Shown here one piece after another: positions 8,601 to 16,200 of a stretch of 35,077 nucleotides of DNA. Location of the stretch: contig JALGTR010000010.1 of the NCBI GenBank assembly GCA_029821265.1, forward strand, positions 1 through 35,077, written 5' to 3'. Position numbers and translations under genes: made by a program. The notes under the pieces are model-generated. The model had not been told where the DNA came from. It worked only from the letters and a program-made list of their open reading frames with translations, and searched no databases. Position 1 is the first letter of the stretch. Each line of letters starts with the position of its first letter. Origin of the DNA: Candidatus Zipacnadia bacterium (GTDB lineage Bacteria; Armatimonadota; Zipacnadia; Zipacnadales; UBA5352).

Positions 8601-8871
8601 CCTGCAGCCGCTGCAGCAGCGTCGCCATCATCCCCACGCAGTTGCGCTTGTGATAGCTCTCCTCAGCGCTCCGGTCGACATCCTCGTAGTCCAGCGCGTT
8701 CGTGCCATCGTCCCGCGCCAGCGCGCTCGCGATGACGATGACATTCGCGGACAGCATCGCTTTCGCGGTTGCTCCGTCAATGCTGTCGTCCTCCGCCTCG
8801 GCCTCCATCGCCCGTATCTGCGTCACACATTCGATGATCTGCTCTCCGAGCCCCGGGTTCACAAGCGCCAT
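5689..8871 (-). CDS. Giant tail-associated adhesin-like protein with carboxypeptidase-regulatory-like, zinc-ribbon and BNR segments
   Basis: A 1060-residue protein with no signal peptide, start ATG 8871 behind GGTGGGAG. In order it shows a helical N-terminus (~1-110), at least two beta-sandwich segments like carboxypeptidase regulatory domains (MGYRLKGRILEDGTPVEGAN and VAGRVYERPGVPASGIEIVA), a zinc-ribbon-like CPYCGGPVHRG...YCTQC (~710-740), a further beta-rich region, and BNR-type repeats at the C-terminus ending in RSRDDGRTWEEIE. These are binding modules typical of adhesins, so it probably decorates the tail tip. It occupies the place where siphophages carry the tape measure and distal tail genes, but has no long coiled coil or membrane segments. 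Function is inferred from architecture and position. Confidence 0.65.
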   Translation of the reverse strand: MALVNPGLGEQIIECVTQIRAMEAEAEDDSIDGATAKAMLSANVIVIASALARDDGTNALDYEDVDRSAEESYHKRNCVGMMATLLQRLQAEPVRTWPEVDTLAGLLDDLHSTEDLTWRREIVRLGDEEAITVERAQTVAGSVSFETPEGTLTADLYEARSPDVVLNGAPVYLLEAMAEEGAEAPTGRYALMVDDPWWGRRIQPAAFVEGPLSEEFTMGYRLKGRILEDGTPVEGANVSLELELQTVEDGPVICWDSVEYNELVWDSELETWVEGAQVLAPIRTDLDGRWETIVPKGDGAIYQRAGDRRDDTPQTAARRLARHVDEVRCAWQGRKVALSEGEEAVLDVLSGTLEVRGEPGTTVLVGMLDDPGSAYTIPAGGAVTLTGLPEAGHSVVACRLTSWGTWDQSYGCARQIAQVRRGESTSVDLGSMEHYTDPNLVAGRVYERPGVPASGIEIVAIDTMTYELVGTIATTDGDGYWEAVVPPEGLGGQPAIHDPVWGSLPVLGWPYSDVVLGARAYSSSAEDYKPEAWRRPLRGHKNFQFCPGSVEVRDAETGEAYATEETAYGGWVTAQTLPKFKYVADLEELVEWGAQARQYDIVVDGEVVDPSFELRGQPFDDTGSGAGEYRAAGYSPEFKMLLGGKVRGHVLSGRQERVNANLPEAARVGLEFGEHRWFVEARAVGGEQVRSALSGSICPYCGGPVHRGPSGQFLRGYCTQCAGAFGRGDAMDARGYFETPTLPKRTEPGYDMRIVRISERDGCWSRRLGCHWRPDLYDESDAFITQSGSGQPTNAPRWVARHVSEFGDGLGFGRFDGDLAEPWVPGHDVAWFEALPEVDRPLGLAAMKLIFPPGHVAPLTYTVEIDCVRVDGQIETRTVTIPAGTRGPDGDDEFGDAIPIVEGDLLAAEDTGSPYRDVGLYVAVVEVRLVDPQSAPGCEFTIVNDVPWLADDAGVPVVRGEATPWAVQIGARQGQPHLLDDAVGQLFLFYVREGNLWMRRRSGLPGEWAEARRITDGGDASEPSACKDGSGRLIVACGRDGGGARLLRSRDDGRTWEEIE

Positions 8872-8917
8872 CGGCTCCCACCTTCCATCGCCTCAGTCTC
8901 TCTCGCCCGCACTGCCG

Positions 8918-9997
8918 CTACCTGTGCAGCTCCAGCCGCGCTCTGTGTCGCCTGGAGGCCTCCACGCGCCGGTTTCGCGCCTCATCCCGACCGTATCTCG
9001 TGCACCCCTGCGCCGCCGCAACGTGAGCGCCCGGCCATCGGCAGCTGCTCTCGCTCTCCTCCGCGATCGGCGCCATTCGCGCATTGCCGGCCGGCGTCAG
9101 TCCCGCTCCAGTGCGCGCCCCACGCGGCATGGCCGCACGCGGCCATGACACGACCGCGGCCGACGCCCCCGGACCACCATCCCGGCCTGCGTGACCCATC
9201 CGCCGCCCCTCACTCACGGGCGCCGCCCTGGCCTCGCACACGACCCGCGGCGGCGTGCCATCCGCCCCCTCGCGAGGCATCGACTCCTCGCGCGCGTCGG
9301 GCAGCGACAGCCCCTCCCGGGCCTGCTCGCTCTCACCCAGCCAGTGCTCCCACAGCGCTGCGCGCCACGCCGGCTGCTCGTCCCAGGGCACACCTCCGGG
9401 AAGCACACCCGACCACTCAAACCACGCCATCTCCCGCAGGACCGTCCGTGCCAGCCGTCCGCTCAGCGTTGGCTTCACGCGCCTCGCGGCTGCCTCATTG
9501 CGTGCATGAAGCTCCTCCGTGGTCGCGAAATCGTGCCCCTCCCGCAGTGTCTCCGTGGCGTCATCGTCCGGCAGGTCCAGCCCGGCGACCTCCAGCCCCA
9601 GCGCCGTCGCCCGCGCAGCGGCGGTTAGAAGCTCTCGGGTCTCGCCGAGCAGCGCCATATCCTCAGTCCGTCGCATGTTCACCGCGTCGAGACGTTCCCG
9701 GAGCCACGCGCCTCTCGCCGCCGGCCCACGCTCAATCACGCAGCACTCCAGCTCGTACGCCAGCGCGGCCCTGACGTCCCATGTGCGCTCCACCAACTGC
9801 GGCACACCAAACATGCCCAACTCGTACTCCTCAGCCAGCGCCAGCGCCTCAACCTGCATGGCCTCGCGTACGGTGAGCGGCCGCAGGACCACCCACGGCC
9901 GCTCACCGTTCCTCGCCGCGCCCTCGAAGCGCCGCGTGGTCATCCGCCCCGCAGCACCAAGCACCCAGGCCTGCTCATGTCGGTCACGCTCCCGCAT
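8918..9997 (-). CDS. Unknown protein in the tail-assembly-chaperone / tape-measure slot
   Basis: A 359-residue protein starting at ATG 9997, overlapping the previous gene by 14 bases, with GGAGG about 9 bases upstream. Residues ~15-230 are helical and Ala/Glu/Leu/Arg-rich (for example PLTVREAMQVEALALAEEYE), as in many tail assembly chaperones. The last ~130 residues are low complexity and Arg/Ala/Gly-rich with no clear fold, which may mean a disordered tail or sequence left after a deletion. In long-tailed phages the chaperones precede a tape-measure gene; here the next gene is an adhesin-like protein. I do not recognise a family. Confidence 0.5.
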   Translation of the reverse strand: MRERDRHEQAWVLGAAGRMTTRRFEGAARNGERPWVVLRPLTVREAMQVEALALAEEYELGMFGVPQLVERTWDVRAALAYELECCVIERGPAARGAWLRERLDAVNMRRTEDMALLGETRELLTAAARATALGLEVAGLDLPDDDATETLREGHDFATTEELHARNEAAARRVKPTLSGRLARTVLREMAWFEWSGVLPGGVPWDEQPAWRAALWEHWLGESEQAREGLSLPDAREESMPREGADGTPPRVVCEARAAPVSEGRRMGHAGRDGGPGASAAVVSWPRAAMPRGARTGAGLTPAGNARMAPIAEESESSCRWPGAHVAAAQGCTRYGRDEARNRRVEASRRHRARLELHR

Positions 9998-10271
9998 CAC
10001 CCGACGCCTCCTCGGCCAGCGCCCGGCGCATTTTCGCCGCGGTCTCGTTCCGTCGCCGCGCGAACTCGCCTGCCTCTACCAGCAGCTCTCCTCGCGCGTA
10101 GGCCTCCGTCAGCTTCGCGAACTCCTCCGGCTCCAGGGTATGCCCGATCACGAAGGTCGCCCAGCCGCCCTGCACCTCAATTGCGTGCAGCGGATGCCCC
10201 AGTGACCACAACGCAGCCGCCTCCGTCAGGTCCGTGGTCCGATACAGCCGCACCGTCATCTCCTCGTTCAT
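9984..10271 (-). CDS. Small phage protein resembling DUF5659, tail-chaperone slot
   Basis: A 95-residue protein starting at ATG 10271, with GGGGGAGG five bases upstream. The pattern is close to the small phage family DUF5659, in which a short strand with TxDL is followed by an Ala-rich helix (YRTTDLTEAAALWSLGHPL), then an aromatic strand (WATFVIG) and a basic C-terminal helix. Members of that family are uncharacterised. The position just after the tail tube gene is where tail assembly chaperones are normally encoded. A slippery-sequence frameshift fusing it to the next gene cannot be excluded, since the two overlap, but no obvious slippery heptamer was seen. Confidence 0.6.
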   Translation of the reverse strand: MNEEMTVRLYRTTDLTEAAALWSLGHPLHAIEVQGGWATFVIGHTLEPEEFAKLTEAYARGELLVEAGEFARRRNETAAKMRRALAEEASGDAGA

Positions 10272-10313
10272 CGATGCCTCCCCCGCGCGCGCTCGCGCGT
10301 CATCCGCCTCCTG

Positions 10314-11219
10314 TCACGTCAGCGCGACCGGCGCGGTCACTCCATCGAAGCTCCCAAGTGCCACAAACTCCACGCGCTCCACGATCCGCTGGTCGTGGCT
10401 GCCCGGCAGGCCCATGTCACTGCCGGTGTATACCAGCCGCGGCAGCGAGATCACCGCGCTCGCCGCACCGCGCGCCAGTGTCACCGCTAGTGCCGCCTCC
10501 TGCCCGCTCGCGAAGTCCGCGTACACCGCCTCGTCCACAAAGTCCCGGCTGAAACTGCCCCAGCAGCGCACGCCCGCGAGGTTGTACATCTGCTGCGGCG
10601 CGGTGTCCTCCGTCACCCGCATCCCCTCGGCCATCGCCTCCACCGAGTTGTCGATCACGATGTCGATCCGCTCGCAGTTGATGTCCTCCGCCAGCGCACC
10701 ACCGCCCGTCGCGATCTCCACGGTCGCCTCCCGGAAGATGTACGGCACGGCCGTCGGCAGCGTCGGCGCAGGCGACGTCCCGGACTCCATCTTCAGCGCA
10801 CCAACGTCCAGGGTGCAGATCACCGGCTGGCCCTTCACCAGGCTCACTGTCGCCCGCCGCACCTTCGCGTCGGTCAGCTTCTTGACGCTGTTGACGCAGT
10901 CGACCACCACCGACGCCCACCGGCCCTGGGCCTCGCTGTCGCGATCCTGGATCCACGACAGCAGCGCACTCAGCGAGCCCGGGATCATCGGCACCGCAAC
11001 CTCGCCCTCGGCCCACTCGCCCGCCGAGTAGTACAGGCTCTGAAACGCGTTCCTGTCGGCCATATCAAGCAGCGTGATGTTCCGCTGCAGCACGATCTCC
11101 TCGCCGCGACCGCCGCTGCGCTTTACCAGCGGCAGCCACGTAGACGGCGCCTCATATACGCCCTTCTGCGCCTGAATCGAGAAGCCGAAGCTCCCCTCCT
11201 GTGCCAGTGCAACGCCCAT
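10314..11219 (-). CDS. Phage tail tube (major tail) protein
   Basis: A 301-residue protein starting at ATG 11219 behind GGTGAGG. It begins with GSFGFSIQAQKGVYEAPSTW, a typical tail-tube opening in which a strand leads into the conserved early loop. It continues with segments such as ALLSWIQDRDSEAQGRWASV and KGQPVICTLDVGALKMES, which fit the two-sheet beta barrel that polymerises into the tail tube. The size and position after the tail terminator and before the chaperone slot also fit. It indicates that the particle had, or has, a real tail and is not a tailless or podovirus-type head. The family subtype cannot be fixed without a search. Confidence 0.8.
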   Translation of the reverse strand: MGVALAQEGSFGFSIQAQKGVYEAPSTWLPLVKRSGGRGEEIVLQRNITLLDMADRNAFQSLYYSAGEWAEGEVAVPMIPGSLSALLSWIQDRDSEAQGRWASVVVDCVNSVKKLTDAKVRRATVSLVKGQPVICTLDVGALKMESGTSPAPTLPTAVPYIFREATVEIATGGGALAEDINCERIDIVIDNSVEAMAEGMRVTEDTAPQQMYNLAGVRCWGSFSRDFVDEAVYADFASGQEAALAVTLARGAASAVISLPRLVYTGSDMGLPGSHDQRIVERVEFVALGSFDGVTAPVALT

Positions 11220-11271
11220 CGTCGCCTCACCCTCTATCCGTCAGCGCCTCGTTGTCCTCGCGGTCCGCCCG

Positions 11272-11952
11272 TCACTGCCATACTGCCGCCCGCCGCGCCA
11301 GCATCGTCATCCTCACCACCCGAAGCGGCCACTCACGCTCCCGCATCCGCTCCTGCACATCCGGCCGGGCGTTCACCTCGACCACCTGGCTGTGCCAGCA
11401 GGTCCCACCCAGATACGGGTCGCTCATCAGCAGGTTGAACAGCTTCCCCGCCTCATCCACCACCTCGACGTTCGCAGCCTCCCCCTCGCCGTGCTCCCGG
11501 ACGTAATAAACCTCGAAACGGTAGTCCTGCTGGAAGGTCCGGTTGCTCCCACGGTTTAGCGGCTGCTCCATCGTCGTCGGCAGCACCAGCGCGCACGGGA
11601 AGCTCTCCGGCGCAATGCCGGGCAGCAGCTCCGGGGAGCCCTGCCCCACCCAGCGCAGTTCCGGCAACGACCCGTCCACCACCTCAAGCCGCGCGCCGCG
11701 CGAGGTCAGGTATTCCCCCGACACCGCCCCCGTCAGCCGCACCGTCGTCAGGCCCACCAGCTCCGCCACCGTCAACTCCTCGCTGCCCGCCGTGTCCACC
11801 AGCCTGACCTGCTGCCCGACCTCGAACAGCTCGTTCGAGCCCACCGTCAGCTCATCGCCGCCATCCACATCAGCAGTCAGCGCTGTCGCTCCCTGACACA
11901 GCAGCCGAATCGCCCGCGCAATCTTGTTCTGATGGAACATATCCGCGACCAT
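11272..11952 (-). CDS. Tail terminator / head-tail joining protein with inserted beta domain
   Basis: A 226-residue protein starting at ATG 11952 (GAGGAGAGAGCG leader). It contains an N-terminal helix, then a ~70-residue beta module (about residues 22-95, with VGQQVRLVD followed by SEELTVAEL), and a C-terminal part with the strands QQDYRFEVYYV and EWPLRVVRMTML seen in tail-completion proteins that cap the tail tube. The same kind of beta module is present in the head closure protein encoded just upstream, suggesting a shared inserted domain. The gene lies between head closure and tail tube, exactly the tail terminator position. The function is inferred from context and pattern. Confidence 0.6.
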   Translation of the reverse strand: MVADMFHQNKIARAIRLLCQGATALTADVDGGDELTVGSNELFEVGQQVRLVDTAGSEELTVAELVGLTTVRLTGAVSGEYLTSRGARLEVVDGSLPELRWVGQGSPELLPGIAPESFPCALVLPTTMEQPLNRGSNRTFQQDYRFEVYYVREHGEGEAANVEVVDEAGKLFNLLMSDPYLGGTCWHSQVVEVNARPDVQERMREREWPLRVVRMTMLARRAAVWQ

Positions 11953-11993
11953 CGCTCTCTCCTCTCATCACTCGAGGAGCGCCGCAAATGCGA

Positions 11994-12019
11994 AGCGGGC
12001 GGCATCGCTGCCGCCCGCT
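11994..12019 (-). terminator. Intercistronic hairpin after the head closure gene
   Basis: AGCGGGCGGC (11994-12003) and GCCGCCCGCT (12010-12019) form a perfect 10-bp stem with a 6-base loop, 24 bases after the stop of the upstream gene. It has no U-run. It sits at the boundary between head-joining and tail genes and could separate their expression. Confidence 0.45.
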
Positions 12020-12043
12020 CTCCAGCACCACGACCCGACGCCC

Positions 12044-12583
12044 CTACAGCTCGCGCGCCAGCAGCCGCAGGTGATGACCCGCGCCCGCCACGTCCTCAAC
12101 CTCGATCACCTCGTAGCGATCAACCGCCACCACCGGATCGCCCTCGAGATGATCGCAGGTCAGCGCAGGCGTCACGTACACTGTCCCGTCCTCCACCTCG
12201 CGCACCGTCACGGTCTCCATCGTGTCGCCGCTGCCAACCTCCAGGCACTGCCCCTCGACCGGAGCCTCCAGCGCCCCGAATGACAGCAGGTCACTGCCGG
12301 CAGGCGCATCTGCGGCCAGCGTCCACGTCTCCGGTCGCAGCACCAGTCGGTCCGACGCCCGCACGTCCGCCGGCTCGGCGTACACCACGTGCGTCACGCT
12401 CTCCCGACGCCCAAGCAGCCCGTCATCGCTCAGCGTTCCCGCCGGCGCCATCCGCACCCGCAGGCCCGTCATCGCGCGCTCATACGTCGGCGTCATCGGC
12501 GCACCATCACTGCTCAGCGCCACCTCCGGCCGCAGCACCTCCGCGCTCCCGGTCAGCAGCGCCAGGAAGGTGTCATCCGCCAT
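12044..12583 (-). CDS. Phage head closure (stopper) protein with inserted beta domain
   Basis: A 179-residue protein. The pattern VTHVVYAEPADVRASDRLVL near residues 63-82 and the C-terminal YEVIEVEDVAGAGHHLRLLA are diagnostic for head-closure/head-tail joining proteins of the SPP1 gp16 type, where a small beta barrel seals the portal after packaging. Between these two blocks is an extra ~70-residue beta module (about residues 85-155), similar in pattern to that in the next protein, so the barrel is interrupted by an insertion. The start ATG 12583 sits in the duplicated leader (12576-12602). It lies between the head-tail adaptor and the tail terminator candidate, as expected. Confidence 0.8.
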   Translation of the reverse strand: MADDTFLALLTGSAEVLRPEVALSSDGAPMTPTYERAMTGLRVRMAPAGTLSDDGLLGRRESVTHVVYAEPADVRASDRLVLRPETWTLAADAPAGSDLLSFGALEAPVEGQCLEVGSGDTMETVTVREVEDGTVYVTPALTCDHLEGDPVVAVDRYEVIEVEDVAGAGHHLRLLAREL

Positions 12584-12602
12584 CGGTCATCGCTCCTCTC
12601 AG
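12576..12602 (-). repeat. Repeated gene-junction and ribosome-binding leader, copy 2
   Basis: This is the second copy of the 27-base junction found at 2714-2740, with one mismatch. It carries the TGA stop of the adaptor gene, the GAGGAG ribosome site and the start of the head closure gene. A looser relative (TGAGAGGAGAGAGCGATGG) precedes the tail terminator candidate at about 11950-11968. Confidence 0.75.
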
Positions 12603-13252
12603 ATCACGCATAGCTCCGGCCGCCGATGGCGCCCCAAAAGCTCCTCGGCCTCGGCCACCAGCCGCCTGATCGTGTACCCGTGGCGCCCTTCCTCGTAACG
12701 CACGCTGTAGTCGCCGATCCGTACCGCCTCCACACCGCCCTGCTCGCCGCTGTTGCGCGCCAGCAGCTCCGCCGCCGTTAGCTTCGCCTGCGCCAGCCGC
12801 ACATCCGCTGGAGGCGTCTCATAGCCCCAGTCAAGCGTTACCTCCACGTTCTGATTCCCCTCCGGAAAGCGCACGCCGAACGTGCTTGACGCCGCCAGCA
12901 CCAGCGCGCCCTCCTCGGCGTAAAACAGCCAGTCGCTCTCCTCAAGCGCCCGGCCCTCAACCACCACGCTCTCGATCTGTGTCACCGGATGCAGGCCGTG
13001 CGGGCTCAGCAGCAGCACGCGCGTGCCGCTACCGTCCAGCCGCACCGTCTCGCCGGGGTGCAGCATGAAGTCGCGGCCCGCAACCCCGTCCACCGCCTCC
13101 CGCGTCTGCGCGAGCAGCCCCGTGATCGCGGTCTCCAGCTCCTCGGCGCTGCCCCACCCGCTCGTATCGTAGCCCTGCAGTTGTGCCAGGACGTCCGCCG
13201 CGCTGCAGTAACTGACGAGGCTCACCGTCGTGAACACTCCGCTGGCTACCAT
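12599..13252 (-). CDS. Head-tail adaptor (gp6/gp15-like connector)
   Basis: A 217-residue protein with the standard adaptor plan: an N-terminal helix pair (EELETAITGLLAQTREAVD, then GVAGRDF), a beta insertion with VRLDGSGTRVLLL and VTQIESVVVEGRAL, a conserved VTLDWGYETPPADVRLAQAK helix start, and a C-terminal tail (VRIGDYSVRYEEG) that would reach into the portal. This matches HK97 gp6/SPP1 gp15-type rings that sit under the portal. The start is either ATG 13252, overlapping the previous stop, or GTG 13264 next to AAGGAG. The overlap with the preceding giant gene suggests coupled translation. Confidence 0.85.
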   Translation of the reverse strand: MVASGVFTTVSLVSYCSAADVLAQLQGYDTSGWGSAEELETAITGLLAQTREAVDGVAGRDFMLHPGETVRLDGSGTRVLLLSPHGLHPVTQIESVVVEGRALEESDWLFYAEEGALVLAASSTFGVRFPEGNQNVEVTLDWGYETPPADVRLAQAKLTAAELLARNSGEQGGVEAVRIGDYSVRYEEGRHGYTIRRLVAEAEELLGRHRRPELCVI

Positions 13253-16200
13253 TCCTCGGACCACACTCCTTCATCATTGCGCACACGCACCTTCCAAAAG
13301 TGCGTCTGCTCCGAGCCAAGCTGCGCACCGGCGTACTCTACCGTCTGCGCGTCCGAAACCACCACGCCGCTGTCCCACAGGTCACCCTCGCCCGCATCCA
13401 GCTTCTCCTGGCTCGAGCTTACCAGCACCTGAAAGGCCGTCTGCGTGCGCCCCTCACGATCCTGGAACTCCCACGACAGCTCCGGCTTCGGGTCCGCCAC
13501 CCGCGTCGGATTCACCGCGCCCTCCACGCGTAGACCGCTTACGCTCGGACGATTCTCGCTCCGCCAACGCGCGATCCGCCATGCATAAAGCTCCGGCGAC
13601 GGATCCTCGGCGGTCGCCCGCGTCAGTCGGAAGCGCAGCCGAATACTATCGAGGCCGACCTCCGTCAGGCCCGCGCCGTTCCACGTGGCACGCGCGTCCA
13701 CCTCATCGCCCACACCATCGAAGTCCCCGTGGTCAAACCCCGCCAGCGGCTCATCGGTCTCCGCGTCCACCACGCAGACACTCACCTCGCCGCCCTTCGG
13801 GTCCACGTTCAGACGCAGGTTGTCCCACGTCTCTCGCTCGCGCACCAGCTCGCTCGTCTCCAGCTCGCCGGTCGTCTCACCGTCACTCAGTCGATACAGC
13901 GCCTCGCCGTCGAGCCGAATCGTCGCCATGTTCCCCTCGAGCCCCGTCTTGCCGGAGATATACCAGTACAGCCGCCTGCGCCCCAGACGCACAGGGTTCG
14001 AGCGCGGCATGATATAGCCCGCGTTGAAGGGCGGGGAGTACCGCGGAATCAGCGGCTGCCCCAGCGGGTTCTGGACATGTGCGCCGTCCTCCGAGGCGTA
14101 CAGCGTCACATCCGACAGCGTCACGCCCCCATCGTCCACCACCAGCCCCGGCGTGTTCGGCCCAAACCACTCTGGATGTGGCCAGTGGAACCAGCCGTAG
14201 CACGGCACGATCATCGCGTTCCGCCACGGCCGCCGGCGCAGGTTCCGCATGTCCTCGCTCATCAGGCAGGCCAGCGGCCGCGAGAGCTCCTGGTTCAGGT
14301 TGTTGGCGTTGTTCACAATCGTCTTCGCCCGCGCGTAACCCAAAAAGCGGTTCCCTCTGGCGCAACGCCACGGGTTCTGCACGAATCGCGGCTCATGATC
14401 CCAGTTCCCGTACAACGTCGCGCCGCCGCCCTCCGGCACCACCTTGTCGATTCCTTCGTCCGCCGGCGTCAGCGGATTGAGCTGCGGATCGAAATGCTTC
14501 TCGGGGTCGAATGAATAGCGGTCCGGTGCCCCGGTCAGCGCGCAGCCGGCGATGTGGTCGCTGCTGCTTCCGGCGGTAAAGAACAAAACCCAGTCACCCT
14601 CCGCCACCTCGAACACCGCGTTCAGCGCCGGCAGCTCGGTGTAGTGCGCCCCAAAGCGCTCCAGAACACGCTTCAGTTGCTCGATCTCGAGGAACGGATT
14701 GCGCGGGTCGGGGTCATCCTCCCAGACCACGTGTCCGAGCGTCTCATCCCACGTCCCGAGAATGTATCCCGCCCGCTGAACACCGGACTCATCCTCACCG
14801 ACCGCCAGCGCCCGGATACGCTCATACTCCGGCTCATACTCCATCCACGTCGGCCAGTAGGCCAGCGAGTGCCGCCACGTGCCAGGCTCCATGATCGCGT
14901 CCTGAATCGCCTGCGGGTCGGAGTACTGCTCCGGAATCCGAACCTCCCGCTCAACGCCCTCAGTCCGCCACAGCTTGATGCTTTCACCCGTGTGCGGATC
15001 GGTCACCAGGAAGGTATCGTCCGGCGCCGTCGTCTTCGCGTACACGCCCGGCCCGTCCACCTCGATGCGCTCCAGCAGAATCCGGCACTGCCAGCTCGCA
15101 AACGTCCCCTCGCCGCGCTTGCCGAAACGCACCTGGTTTGCGCTCATCTCCACCGGATAGCGCTGCAGCCGTCCGTAGTTGATGCACGTGTAGCCGCCCT
15201 GCGAGTTCATCGCGGCCGTCTCCACCGACTGGAACCGGTAGTTGCCCTCACACAGGTCGCACTCCAGACGATACAGGTGGCCGTCGTAGGTCGGCGGCTC
15301 CAGCCGCCCGGGCCTCGTCACGATCGCCACATCTCCGGCCGCCGGCGCCTCCGAGAGCTGACCGTCCAGTGTCAGCGATTGGCCCGCCTGGCTGCTGTCG
15401 GCCACTCGCAGCTTCTGGTTCCGCGCGTTGCCGGTGAGCATGTGCAGCTCAGCCCCGGCCCAGAAACCGTCAGCCTCGTCAATGCCGCTGGCCACGATCG
15501 TGTTCGTCGTGCAACCCTCGCCGCAGACGAGGCGCGCCTCGTCCCCCTTGTAGTAGTTGACCGCCCCGATGGCCACCGGCAGATCACCAGGCGTGTGCGC
15601 GTTCGGCACATACAGCGTCACCCGCAGCGTCATCGGCGCCATCGGCTCCGGCAGCCACGGCGCGAGCTGGTAGTTCACACCCACATACACGCCCGACGCA
15701 TCGACGTCGATCTGCGCGTGGTCGTCCATATTTGTGATCGACGTGCCTGCCGCCTCGCTGACCAGCACGGCATCGCCCGGCACGCGCTCGTTGTAAGGAT
15801 CGTCGTGGTCGGGCAGCCCCAGCAGGTAGCTGAAACGGTTGCCCTGCCGACGCGATCCCACGTCCAGCCGGCAGTACTGGTCCGCCGCGCCGATGAGCGT
15901 CGCGACGCCCGAGCCTTCGGCCACGTCGGCATCGAAGCTCCCGTCCCACGTCGCCCGCATCGTCAGCGTCCCCGCGCCATCCTCCTCGCGCGGCACGTAG
16001 TGCCGCCCGCGCTCGTAGAGCGCCTCCACGGCTGCGGCGCTGATCGCATCATTCCACACGCACAGCGTGTCCGTGACGTGGCCGCGCGATGCCGGCAGAT
16101 CTGCGGTGCCGGGCCCGACGATGATCTCCGCAGGCGGGCCCACCAGCGCCCACGCGCCCGTCACTGACGCCACCTCGATACCGTCGAGGTACAGCTTCAG

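Noticed and set aside
8918-9300. Frameshift in the 359-residue gene as cause of its odd C-terminus
   Set aside because: Neither alternative frame in this stretch gives a better protein-like sequence, so a low-complexity tail or deletion scar is as likely; no frameshift is called.
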